Assembly: GCF_964355755.1 (NCBI RefSeq)
Contig: NC_092672.1
Location: 20,644,501 to 20,708,500 of the forward strand
DNA: 64,000 nucleotides
Source of the DNA: Antedon mediterranea
Lineage: Eukaryota > Echinodermata > Crinoidea > Comatulida > Antedonidae
Reading direction: 5' to 3'
Shown here: piece by piece, positions 44,796 through 55,257 of the stretch
Numbering within the stretch: the stretch's first letter is position 1
Layout of the letters: each line of letters starts with the position of its first letter
Program-made: the position numbers and the translations under genes
Notes under the pieces: generated by a model
Seen by the model: only the letters and a program-made list of their open reading frames with translations
Databases searched by the model: none
What the model was told of the DNA's origin: nothing

Positions 44796-47700
44796 AACTG
44801 ATAAACTGATAAAAATACTTTTATTGCAACTTTTGGGTTGAATTATACAAAAATATATACTTATACTTAAATGAAAAAATATATCAAATCCATCAACGAT
44901 ATAAATCAAATAACACAAAAACATCGAACAACAGACAAACTGAAGTCAAGTCAGGGAACGAAGCGACTGTGCAGGGATATATATGTATGCTTACCACTTG
45001 TGAAAGAGACCAAAGTTTACAATAAAATTTTTTGATCGTTCCGTTTTTATTTTTGGAATGCAAAATTCTTTAACTTGTCTTAAATTGTATCTAGATTTGG
45101 GCGCTTTTGGAAGAAGGTGATGTAGTCTATGGGAAGGGTTTTTAAGTTTCTGATAGTAATCCTTGCACAGTCTAGTTCGACGTTCACATAGCACAGGCAC
45201 ATTACATTGAGCCATTGCTTTGTTGTAACTGAGCTCTGGGAACGTGATTCTAAGCGCCCTTCGTTGGATACTTTCCAGTTGGTCAGACTGCAATTTAGTT
45301 AAGCACGTTCCCCAAACGGGGACGGCGTATTCTAGTACAGGTCTGATAACACAACAATAGAAATAGCATAAGGCTTGGGCGTCTAGACCTGACCGGCGCA
45401 ATTGTTTAAGGAAATATAACCGTGAGTTTGATTTAGCTATCAAAGACTCAATATGGGGTTGCCATGATAAATTGTCACATATAATAATTCCAAGGAGCTT
45501 AGTACGGCAAACCTGGTTAACACTACATTTATTAATAATTAGAGGATTAAATATCGACTTGTTTTTCTTACAACTCACAATTAATTCACATGTTTTTTTA
45601 GCATTGAGGGTCATATGGTTAAGCCGAGTCCATGCAAGGGCCGAGTTAGCTATATTTTGCAAGTTACTATTGGACAGTTTAGACACCCTTTCGAATACAG
45701 TAGTATCATCCATAAATTTAACACATGGTTTACCATTTAAAAGGTCATTGATAAAAATAATAAACATAATAGGGCCAATCCACGACCCCTGGGGTATGCC
45801 TCCGTTTGGCGATAGCCATTCAGAAAGACTATCACCAATTTTAACACGTTGTTGTCGGTTATACAGGAAGGCATTAACCCATCGGATCAGGTGACTATCA
45901 ACCCCCAGCGCAATGAGTTTGTTTAAGAGAATTTTGTGGTCGATCAAATCGTAGGCCTTTTTAAAATCCAATAATAAAACTCTAACCTCTTCGCCCGCAT
46001 CAGTGGCAAGGAAACAAACATTAAGGAATTCAATTAAGGCGTCAACCGTAGAAACACCTTTACAACAACCAAATTGGTTTAGGTTAATCTTATCCTTAAC
46101 TTGGTGCCAGATCATTTCGCCCACTAGGCTCTCAATTACCTTTGCCATTATAGGGGTTAAAGCTATTGGGCGGAGATCACTTTCGACCAACTTTGGGGGA
46201 AACACTTTTGGGATTGGGACAATATTGGCTCGTTTCCATTCTTGGGGAACCCATCCGTTTCTAACACTTGAGTTAGCAATAGCACATAAAGGACCACTAA
46301 GAATCTCAGCACCCTCTTTAAACACCCAGGGGGGAAGGTCATCTGGACCAGGGGCTTTATTACATTTAATTTGATGAAGTTTAATCCTGACAGTTTCCAG
46401 CTCTATGATAAGGTGACTAGGGATTTCATCAATATCTAATAGTGGATCTAGGGGAGGGAGGGGGTTAAATTCCGTGGTCAATGAGGCAAAAAATTGATTA
46501 ATTTTATTTGAAAGCAAGGTTTTATTGCCGTTACACAGCAAATTTGACATTCCTACAAGTGCATGATTTTCTTTGCATCCTAGATTGAGAAACCTTTTGG
46601 TGTGTTTCCACCAGGATCGGGAATCCGAATTCAAGAGCTTAGCTACATTGTTTTTGTAAAAAGATTTACGTAGGGATTTTGACATCCGGTTAACTTTGTT
46701 TCTCAGTGAGCGGAACTCAATAAGATTTCCTTCCTTAAAAGCAATTTGACGTTTACGAATAAGATTCTTGTATTTGGAAGTAACCCAGGGTTTATCCATC
46801 ACATACTGTGTTAAGGGAACAAGGGGAAAATGATGGTTATATAAAGATTGTAACTTATCATTCAAAAACTTAAATTGACTATAACAATCATTTAACTTAT
46901 ACATATCATGCCATCTAATACTACAAATGTCCTCAAAAAACAAAAGTTTATTGTTCAGTTTAAACAACCTCTTAAGGCTCTTGTTAGTGTAGTAGTGATC
47001 AAGTTTCACATTTGCGACCGGCTTGCAGATAACTACCCTATGGTCCGAAAGGCCAAGAGGAGGCTCGGTGATAGGGGCCAAATAAAACTCTCCCAATGAC
47101 GTATAAAACAAATCGAGAATCGCTTCCTTTCTTGTGGGTATTTTAACTAGTTGCTTTAGCGGGAACTTTACCAATTTATAGTCCTTCATGCGGTTAAAAT
47201 CACCAGTAATCACGATGCCGGTTTCCGGGTGCTTTGAGCACACATAATCAAGACTGTGAATAATATGGTTGCACATTTCTAAATCATTTGAATTTGGAGG
47301 GTGGTAGATCAATCCTATGGTTATATTCGCGATTTTGCGTGGCAAGCGTTTGGGACGAATGGTTATCCATATACTCTCGAATGCTTCATCCTTAATTTCT
47401 GACCAAACTTTATAAGGAATTGAGTCTTTCACATATACGACTACTCCTCCGCCTCTTCTATCGCCTGGTCTATCTGATCTAATAAGAGAGTAGCCTTCAA
47501 TTTCCACAATCGTATTTAAAATAAATGGTTTGAGGTGAGTTTCCGTAATTGTAATGATGTCGTAGGCAGATTGTTTAACTCTATGGACAAGTTCGTCCAT
47601 TTTGTTTGGTAGCGATAGAGCATTAGTACTAAAAAACGAAGGAAAATTCCACCCAGTATATTGTTGAGCGAGATGAACAAGGTTGTTAGGGTTACATCCA

Positions 47701-48131
47701 CTGGAACCTTTTCCACACTGCCTATGGTTATGTCTTGAGGATATCCTAACTGGTATTACTCTCTGTTTGAATCTACCTCCACGACAACCGCGATGGTGGG
47801 TGGCTAGAATTCCCAGCTCTTTAAGAGAAACGAATACATCCTTGCTTAGTTTAGCGTCGGAATGCTTATAGCCTGCGATACGCTCTCTACTGAAACACAT
47901 TGTTATGCAAATGAGGATCACTGGAATGCTCCGTCAGGACAAGCCTCTCCACCACTGCAACGTTTCCGGCGAATCCGAGATGTTATATGTACCAACAATG
48001 GGCCTAGCTTTAGTACAGTTCCAACTTGACAATTTTAAGACAGCACAAACAAAGTTTCACCAAACAAATCACATCACCACAAACAGACAGTTCAATGCAA
48101 ACAGAATATCCACACCAAACATCAAAATTAT
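44796..48131 (-). mobile_element. CR1-like non-LTR retrotransposon, 3.3 kb
   Basis: The borders are set by comparison with the empty site in copy B and by an 8-bp duplication. The 5' end lies at 48131 with about 210 bp before the open frame. The 3' UTR (44990-44796) ends in a tandem TTTATCAG motif instead of poly(A), as in CR1-clade elements. A complete endonuclease-RT frame fills most of the element. A separate ORF1 is absent, so the copy may be 5'-truncated or from a single-ORF lineage. Confidence 0.9.
44991..47921 (-). CDS. endonuclease-reverse transcriptase of CR1-like LINE
   Basis: The 976-codon uninterrupted frame encodes a retrotransposition enzyme that nicks target DNA and copies the element's RNA at the nick. 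The AP-like endonuclease occupies about residues 108-300: TETH (E127), RRGGGVVVYV (about 155-164), IVITGDFN (GDFN 240-243) and SDH (292-294). A basic linker follows. The reverse transcriptase begins near NKAPGPDDLP (521-530) and has LDFKKAYDLIDH (651-662), GGIPQGS (707-713) and the catalytic FMDD (736-739), a variant of YADD. The thumb and C-terminal region reads RPVLEYAVPVWG. No frameshift or stop is present, so the copy may still be functional or was very recently so. The first ~100 residues are low in similarity to anything I recognise, and the true start could be M108. Confidence 0.92.
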   Translation of the reverse strand: MILICITMCFSRERIAGYKHSDAKLSKDVFVSLKELGILATHHRGCRGGRFKQRVIPVRISSRHNHRQCGKGSSGCNPNNLVHLAQQYTGWNFPSFFSTNALSLPNKMDELVHRVKQSAYDIITITETHLKPFILNTIVEIEGYSLIRSDRPGDRRGGGVVVYVKDSIPYKVWSEIKDEAFESIWITIRPKRLPRKIANITIGLIYHPPNSNDLEMCNHIIHSLDYVCSKHPETGIVITGDFNRMKDYKLVKFPLKQLVKIPTRKEAILDLFYTSLGEFYLAPITEPPLGLSDHRVVICKPVANVKLDHYYTNKSLKRLFKLNNKLLFFEDICSIRWHDMYKLNDCYSQFKFLNDKLQSLYNHHFPLVPLTQYVMDKPWVTSKYKNLIRKRQIAFKEGNLIEFRSLRNKVNRMSKSLRKSFYKNNVAKLLNSDSRSWWKHTKRFLNLGCKENHALVGMSNLLCNGNKTLLSNKINQFFASLTTEFNPLPPLDPLLDIDEIPSHLIIELETVRIKLHQIKCNKAPGPDDLPPWVFKEGAEILSGPLCAIANSSVRNGWVPQEWKRANIVPIPKVFPPKLVESDLRPIALTPIMAKVIESLVGEMIWHQVKDKINLNQFGCCKGVSTVDALIEFLNVCFLATDAGEEVRVLLLDFKKAYDLIDHKILLNKLIALGVDSHLIRWVNAFLYNRQQRVKIGDSLSEWLSPNGGIPQGSWIGPIMFIIFINDLLNGKPCVKFMDDTTVFERVSKLSNSNLQNIANSALAWTRLNHMTLNAKKTCELIVSCKKNKSIFNPLIINKCSVNQVCRTKLLGIIICDNLSWQPHIESLIAKSNSRLYFLKQLRRSGLDAQALCYFYCCVIRPVLEYAVPVWGTCLTKLQSDQLESIQRRALRITFPELSYNKAMAQCNVPVLCERRTRLCKDYYQKLKNPSHRLHHLLPKAPKSRYNLRQVKEFCIPKIKTERSKNFIVNFGLFHKW

Positions 48132-49980
48132 ATAGTAAATTATAGTTAACAAAAAATAGTGACATTGTTTAACACTAAATAACTAAGAAACACAAGAAAC
48201 CTGAACTAGACTTAAATGTTCATACAAACATGTAACAAGTTCAGAGTGTATCCAACATTTAACATTATGAAATATTTTAGACCACTGACAATGATGATCA
48301 CCAGTGCTTTGCAAAGTCTGCAGTTTCTGTAATTATTCATTCATATTTATCTCCATCATCCAACATTATCAAACAAAACTGTTTTGAGGATAAGCATAGC
48401 TATATGTAAGGTTCAACTTTAATAATTTTTAAAAGTTTTACACACAACACAAATAAGTAAAGCTTTCCCCGTTTATTCAAAGTATACATTTAACAATACA
48501 TAATATTTATTTCTACTGATACTGTACAAGCAATGCTAAATACTACTAAAGCTTAATAATAAACTACATTTGGCCTCTTGGGGGCTACCACTCATATGAC
48601 ATCGCTGTATTAAAGGTCCAGTGTGTTGTCACAGGAGCCAGTAAATCAAATGGTTGAGTATATCGGAAGGATGTAAGTGACATCCGTTAGGTAAATTGTG
48701 AAATTTGGGGGCAAAATAATTCCCCAGAATTATACCAGCCAAATGAGCGAATAGCATGAGTAACATATGAGTTAGCGCCTGTGTTGAAGTTAGGTGTTGG
48801 ATGATGCCAGGGGATGGCTGGGTGGGAAGATTGAAAAGTTTGTACAACTATTAAACGGCTAATTTAACAATGAAGTCTGCTATTATGCATCTTAGTAAAC
48901 AACTAAAATACCCATTGGTTGCCAATTAGAAATTAGCCTATCCTACATTTTGTGGCTCCACTATTAGATATACCCGTTGGTATAGATAGAAATACATTGT
49001 CAATTACTGTGGTTGGAACTTTAATTACCTGTAGAAACAATATACCATTCATCCTAACACTTCTGTAACTCTGAAATCTACCCACATTATATACCACATC
49101 CTTAGTTAAAAAGAAAGTACTTGTGCTGTGTATAAACTATAATTTATTACTTTAAATTTCCTTTAACATTTTCTAACATTAATGTTAAAATATTACTTTT
49201 AAAAGAACTTATATAGACAAATTTCAAATTTCAGTACAAGCTATTTAACTATTTAAAAAATAAATATGCCAAGTTATATTTTAATCAATGGATGTAAATG
49301 ACTTTGCATTATATAAATGTATTACAATTGTTTATAAACTCTTCATTTTTGTAGCACAACTAATATTGACCTTGGTTTATCCTTGTTTCAGTTGGATGGT
49401 CCTACCTTTTCAATAGAATTACATTCATTTTCACAGAGTAAATTAAAATTTATCTCCTTTAAAATTAAATTCAATAAACTTTATCCCATAACAATTTTCC
49501 TATGAATAAATAGATGGAATTATTCTTAGTTTATTGATTTGATTCAAACCAATTTCATACACATTTACACATCCAGAAATATTCTGTTCATTTTACTACT
49601 ATTATACAATTCATTTATTAGCTTTGTTATGGGTTTAACAAGCTAAATTCTGTCTGTCATATAATATAATAGTCAAAGGCAAAAAATGTCTTAATAGGCA
49701 AACAATTTCTATTAATCATACATCCTAATAATCTATCCATAATTGTTTCATAATATCACATAATAATTTTGATTTTTATTGCGCTACAGTACAATAAAGT
49801 TCAAATTACACAGTAACATCTCTATTCTTTTGTACATAAATGATAGAGAGGCACTTTAAACAAAAATTGGAAAAATAAACGGTGTTGTAAAGAATATTAT
49901 CAGATGACTATAATATAGATAATATAACGTTACGTTGGTGTTTTTATGGTCAAATTTTTGTTTTATTGTTTATTGTGGCT
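48132..49980. other. copy A, non-coding part
   Basis: This matches 60047-61140 in copy B. A frame at 60530-60781 is broken here by frameshifts, arguing against a gene. No function was recognised. Confidence 0.6.
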
Positions 49981-49984
49981 AGAA

Positions 49985-51760
49985 CTACACTGTTTCCTTC
50001 GCTAGGCTGATCCTAATGCTAATCCTAATGCTCCTAATGTTCACATGATTATCATGGAACGATATGTCCCCCACCTTCAAATGAATAACCTTATTTTTTC
50101 TCATAAAACCAAATAAAGAAAGCACTAGATCAAGCATTTAGTAAAAATTGTATACCTGCATTTTCTTACGCACAACGCCTTTGCACCTACGCTTAGCACC
50201 TTCCAATATCATGTGCAATTACACTTGAGTTATTGTCTTCTTCTTCTAGACTGCAATCATGTTCCCATTTAATACTGAAATATGGAGATTCAATCCTGGA
50301 ATAGCACCAATCACCATCACAACCAAATACAACTTAGCATTTGTTCAACATTATCGACTCCATAACTCAATTAACTATTTAGTAGGTAGCCTAACCAATA
50401 CGGTTCCTGCCACAATCATCCAGTTTATGGGCGCTTGGTCTGTGGCTGTAGCCATTCAGTTTTTCTTAGTCATTTGACTTAACAACATTCCCACTTGGCA
50501 ATTGGCAAGCGTCTATACGCAAACACAACACTGAGCTACTAAACCGAGGAGTTACAAAAATAGATGACTTCATGCTTCCCTGGTCCAACAATTCTTCTGG
50601 ATTTGGAAATCTCATTAGACCGACTATAAATCTGTAAAAACCCCCATCGCTTCCAAACACTATCAGCCAAAAAAACTGGCCACTCCGGAATGACCAAGGT
50701 ACCATGTGCCCTTCATCGCCTTCCTGATGAGACTGATAGGCAGAACACCTTTCCAATCATTGGCGAAAGCATCTACAGCAGAAAGTTTGGACATCAAAAT
50801 TTTGTTTGAGAATTTTCCTATCTTAAAATTAGGGTCATCCGTGAAGCTATCAAAAGTGTGTGGACCCCAAATGGCATCCAAATTATAGAAAAAATCCCAA
50901 TCATAAAAATCTATCTCCCTGCTGAGCAGATCAGCCTCCCAATTGAGCTCTCTATGCACCCATTGGACGTCTCTGAATAAATTGTTTCGCAAAGCTCTAA
51001 AGCCAACTGATTCAAGTCTTTATGCATGCTACCTTTCCTACAAATTGAAACAACACCTCTGTTATCTGTAAATATTTTAATTTTTTTCTCTTTTAAGTTA
51101 GAAGAAAATGCTTGCAATGCCAATAACACACCATTCAGTTCTCTCCACGTACAGCTTCTGACTGACTCATGCTGATTCCAGCCGAGACAAACTGCAAACG
51201 GTCATAGACTTCGCTCCATGCTGATTCCTAGTCATAGTTGAGCACCTTATACGCTCCACAATTCACTCCACTAGCGTCAGTAAATGTAATTGCCTGTGGA
51301 GAATAATCAAAAAAATATTTTTGCTTCCAGAAAAATATCTCCTCAATAACTAGACCCCCACTCGCTGCAGTAATAAAATGCCACAACTTGAGAAAGGGAA
51401 ATTATCTTCCCCACTAGCCTCGCTAAATCTCTGGACCTGTAGTGAGGGAGACCCTGATTGACCTCTAATAAACCCAAACCAGCCATAGCCAGGTTACAAC
51501 CGGACTTAGATCCTACATTGATTTTTTGACGTTTTAACAATGTTAGAGACTTTAGTACATGCGGCATGGGAACCTCTCTTACCAACCATCGTCCAAAAAT
51601 ACTAGGATCCAATACATCACTAATGGGCCAAGAACCTTTGTAAAATCCTTGAATACGATAAATGGTTGAATCAAGACTATTCCACTTATATTTGGGGTAA
51701 AACATTATAGTTTTGTTTAAAATAATTGCAAAACTCTGCAATCCTCCAAAAAACATAGAA
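49985..51760 (-). pseudogene. DIRS-like (tyrosine recombinase) retrotransposon, RNase H to recombinase part
   Basis: Read on the minus strand with frameshifts. 51756-51343 gives the region after the RT palm (SRDLARLVGKIISLS). About 51310-50910 gives the RNase H: FTDASGVNCGAY, then TWRELNGVLLALQAF (partly in a shifted frame), then KIFTDNRGVVSICRKGS. 50992-50663 continues WVHRELNWEADLLSR and WGPHTFDSF, the RNase H-to-recombinase connection of DIRS elements. About 50210-49990 gives the start of the tyrosine recombinase: ILEGAKRRCKGVVRKK, then LVLSLFGFMRKNKVIHLKVG and DISFHDNHVNI. The catalytic H..R..Y end is missing in this copy but partly present in copy B (61400-61650). The copy is dead. Confidence 0.8.
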
Positions 51761-51899
51761 AACCTCTATTTTAACAAACATAAAAGTGATTGAATCAGTA
51801 GTGTACAACTCACTTGGTTTGTCAATTAAAAAAAACCAATTTAAATATATTTTTTGTTTAACTACTTATTTTGCCACAAAGCATCATTGTTTGGTTTTA

Positions 51900-53260
51900 A
51901 AAAATAATTGCTAAACCTTCACTCTCGGATTAGAGGGGGCGTAATTACCAGCCCAAACAATGTTACAGTACTGTATAATTAAAACATTTTATTTTAATTT
52001 CTTTAGAATACTAATAATTATTTAGATATTTTATTTTATAAAAATTGTTGGCGGCCAATAATCCAATTAAAAGACCAAGGAATGATACTTCACTTATTAA
52101 TTTTCCATCAAAAAAAATATAACAATTGTTGTGTGTAAGTCTAATTCAATTTGTTGTAGCCGTATTAATTAATAATTGGTTTGTAGTGAACCATTCACTA
52201 ACTTACTTAACTCTCAATTTAAAAAGTTTAACAAGACATCAATATTGTTATTATAATAAAATAAAGTTGTATCATCTGCAAAAAATAGTAAAATATTACT
52301 ACATAAAAGTTGTCTGGAAGATTTATTATTATTGATTTGAAATAATGATTTCGATCTGTAAGATCTTTTAAACCAATCTAAAAAAATGCCTCGAAATACC
52401 ATAGCAAAACAACTTGGAAATTGAAATATCATGGTTAAATGCTTTTGATAAATCTTAAAAATAAATTGTTTTCAAATGCAGTATTAACAGAATTAGTGAG
52501 TTCAAGAAAAGCATGACAAGTGGTATTGTATGCATACATTTTCAATATTTTGGAAAAATGGGTAAAATTAAGATTGGTATAATGATTAATACTGTATATA
52601 AAGTAGATTCGTTTTTAAATACAGGATTAACTTTTAATATGATTAGGTAATTAACCCATCATGAATGATAAATTAATGCTGTATGTGAGATGGATAATAA
52701 TTAACAGCAACCTGTTTAAGAATCATGCCCTCAACCTTTACTTGAATTCAAATTACTAATTATATTAAGCACTTCTATTTCAGATATAAATGAGGGGCTA
52801 TATCTTTGCCATTTTTAGGAATATAGAATTCCAAGTAGTTTTACAAATTTCTGAAAAATAATCATTACATTCTGGCTAATTATGTTTGTATCATACATAT
52901 TCATCATTCATTTTTTAAACATGAGGTGTATTTTCACTTTCTTTACCAGGATTAATTACAGAATGTATTACTTATTTTTTATGTTAAATTTAATCTGATT
53001 GAATTTATTTTTTTTTTTAATTTGACAGAGTGCAGTAATAATGTTGCTTTACTTTTTATATCTTGAGATATTGGAACATTTATGAATTTGTTAAAGTTTA
53101 TGCTTATGTTTACTAAATTTATTTAGGTTGGGTGGGTAGAGGGATGTCGTCCATAGTTGTTTTAGTGTTTTTTTCTTGAACTGCAAAAAGCTTATAAAAA
53201 AATGTATCAAACATTAGAATTAACTGTACAGTTTGAGAAAGATAAAAGCAAAATGCACCT
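51900..53260 (-). pseudogene. decayed L2/CR1-like LINE, RT domain (copy A)
   Basis: On the minus strand, in shifting frames: FISEIEVLNIISNLNSSKG (about 52790-52730), KVNPVFKNES and ILILPIFPKY (about 52640-52550), an FxDLSKAFNHD core broken by a stop (about 52460-52430), FRGIFLDWFKRSYRS (about 52390-52350) and FADDTTLFYYN (about 52280-52250), the catalytic YADD box. The order is correct for a reverse transcriptase. The same ruin recurs at 62880-64000, so this LINE was already in the segment before it duplicated. Confidence 0.8.
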
Positions 53261-53299
53261 ACAGTATATCTCTAATTCAGTATGAATGGTCAAGAACGT

Positions 53300-53420
53300 C
53301 AACCTTATTTAATGTTAATCATAATCAATTATTTTTAAACTTGGTAATTGATCAGAGATTTCTGAATTGTAATACCCGATAAAATATCAAAATTGGTAGG
53401 TCTATGGTTTGTGAAAAACA
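53300..53420. other. unannotated spacer
   Basis: AT-rich; nothing recognised. Confidence 0.4.
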
Positions 53421-54149
53421 GTGGTGGCGCCAGCGGGGGCCTACCGGGGCTCTAGACCCCTTATCGGGGAGCCTAGCCCCCCCCAGGTACTTTTTGTTGG
53501 GGAATATAATATACAGTAAAAATCGTTTGCGTTCACTTCGTAGCTTCAGCGCCTAGAAAACTGCGACGTTCCATTGACCGTGAGTACGTCAGAGGGTTAT
53601 TATGCACTTTATATGCATTCATTATTGCCAGCGATCTAACTACTAGCTAGGTACGCACTTGTCTGGCGGTATCCCTTTGTACGAATCGTTCAAGGTTGGG
53701 TCCAGATGCGTGATATCATGTTCCATCCAGGGACCAAAAGTGTACTGTGTAGTTACTTTCCAGGCGAAGTTTAGCGACGGTTACGTCGTGTACTGTGTGT
53801 CGACAGACGCTACACTACAGGAAAAACGAATTATGTTGTTCGTATGTTCACCAATTTTTTTATTTACAAGTAACGCTCTGTACCATGGGGCACCTAAAAT
53901 AAATATTTCATACATTACTAAACAAAAAAACATACAATTTTTGCTTAGCCAACATCTTATTATAGCTAAGTTATTAAATTGTCAATGTCCTGTATGTCAT
54001 GAACTTCTCACCACTCGGAAGTCCAGATGGTACGAAGGCATACACTTGGGAGGTATAAACTGATTTCCTCGACTGAAAAGGGTCTACGCTTGTGGACGCA
54101 CCCATCCCCCCACCCAAATAAAGGCAAAACGGACCACTTTTTTAAGCCT

Positions 54150-54400
54150 GCAGCTCTAGTTTTAAACATTTTAGCTCAGCTCCAACCATAAGTCGGTCAT
54201 ATTTCAAAGTTCAATAAGTGCATTTTCCGGGACCTAACAGCTCTATTTTTCCAAAATTTCTTAGCTAAGTCACAACCATGATAGTGACTTGTATATTTTC
54301 TTTCATGTTTTGAAGTTTAATAAGTCCAATTTCTAGGACCTCCAACTCTATTTTTCTAAATTTTATTAGCTCCATCCCAACCATGGTTGTCTGGTTCTGT
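54150..54400. repeat. three degenerate ~100-bp tandem units
   Basis: Units marked by AGCTCTA/AACTCTATTTTT, TTAGCT, then CAACCATRR recur near 54151, 54240 and 54346, with TTCAATAAGT / TTTAATAAGT and GGGACCT / GGACCT in matching places. The period is irregular (about 90-106 bp). Confidence 0.6.
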
Positions 54401-54559
54401 AGACTTGTAATTTCAGGTCAGCCCAAGGAAATTTACAATTTTTGCATCCCCAGACAGCAACCAGCCTACGCCTCTGCGATATACAATATAGGCCTACCTC
54501 TTCGTCTGTGGGTACCGTACGTTTTACGTTCGCGTATATTAATTTTTCTATGCTACAAT

Positions 54560-54600
54560 TTAACCAATAAATAAAGGCATATTTTGAACTGAATTGAAAA
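54560..54600 (+). mobile_element. possible L2-like 3' tail
   Basis: AATAAATAAAGGCATATTTT is followed by GAACTGAATTGAAAA, resembling the TTGAATTGAATTG end of the LINE at 58355-58374. Too short to be sure. Confidence 0.3.
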
Positions 54601-54879
54601 ATATGGATAGAATCATTGCGCATCGTTTTTTTGCACGCAGTATTTTATTTATGCATTATAAAAAATGGAAAAAAGTGGCTATCCTAAATCTGATTAAAAT
54701 GGCCTCAAATGACGCTAGAACGCGTTGCTTCCGGAGGCTTCGCCGCTTGGACCCCCACCGGAGACCCTTGGCACTGGCCCCCAGCTTAGTGATGCTTCGC
54801 TAGATAGCCCCCTCGTCGAGGAATGTATTGTAGCCCCCGCATCAGGAAGATCCTGGCGCCTGTAAAATAAGTTCTGCAT

Positions 54880-55256
54880 TATATATATAGGTAACTTTAT
54901 TTCAAAAATGTAACAAAACCACGCACTGTGGATTTACAAAATCTGATACGTTCTTATATGCATGCATCCTACAACAACAAAAAATATAAAATTATGTAAA
55001 AATAAAGATTCAAAATAACAAAAGCCACTTATCTCTGTTGCTGGCAATCTCACGCAAATTAATTAGGTCGTTTAAATTATTTATCTTAAAATTTCTGATA
55101 AATAAATCATTTCTAAGTGTACTTAACAGATTGGTTTGATGTTTTCCAATTCGCCCTTTTATTGGATTAGAGTGTACTATACCAAAAACCAATGCTGAAA
55201 AAGCAGGAGTATCTTCACTCATTCTAAGTATATGGCCAAGCATAGACCAATCCTTT
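54880..55256 (-). pseudogene. 3' part of an old minus-strand LINE (split by a nested LINE)
   Basis: The minus-strand frame encodes WSMLGHILRMSEDTPAFSAL, GRIGKHQTNLLSTLRNDL and NLREIASNRDKW. This is the conserved C-terminal tail (W..LGHI.RM....GR.G...) of a group of non-LTR retrotransposons. A 3' UTR follows with AATAAA-type signals near 54895 on the minus strand. The upstream part of the same protein is at 58375-59570, on the far side of the inserted plus-strand LINE. Confidence 0.78.
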
Positions 55257-55257
55257 G

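Larger units (their letters stand above)
44200..53290. repeat. large segmental repeat, copy A
   Basis: Ordered matches to copy B (59530-64000): 44270-44420 with 59545-59720, 44580-44795 with 59815-60054, 48132-49560 with 60047-60840, 51660-51690 with 62570-62600, and 51900-53260 with 62690-64000. Differences are dominated by insertions and deletions: a LINE present only in A, and different parts of a DIRS-like element. The pair still reads on at the end of the window. Confidence 0.88.
53423..54866. mobile_element. possible DNA transposon remnant with GGCGCCAG ends
   Basis: CAGTGGTGGCGCCAG at the left and CCTGGCGCCTG at the right are inverted and enclose about 1.4 kb that is GC-richer than its surroundings. 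CAG...CTG ends would suit a hAT element, but no 8-bp duplication is visible. Inside, an open frame at 53659-54063 (+) encodes a 134-residue protein with several Cys (CISCSIQG, CQCPVCHELL) but no recognised domain. It is possibly a decayed zinc-finger region of a transposase. Confidence 0.35.

Noticed and set aside
45472-46374. Plus-strand frames of 140 and 123 codons
   Set aside because: Antisense shadows of the intact LINE reverse-transcriptase frame.
50259-50477. Plus-strand 72-codon frame starting MFPFNTEIW
   Set aside because: It lies antisense to the DIRS-like recombinase region; the minus strand has the recognisable motifs on both sides.
52126-52335. Plus-strand 69-codon frame
   Set aside because: Antisense to the YADD-containing LINE ruin.
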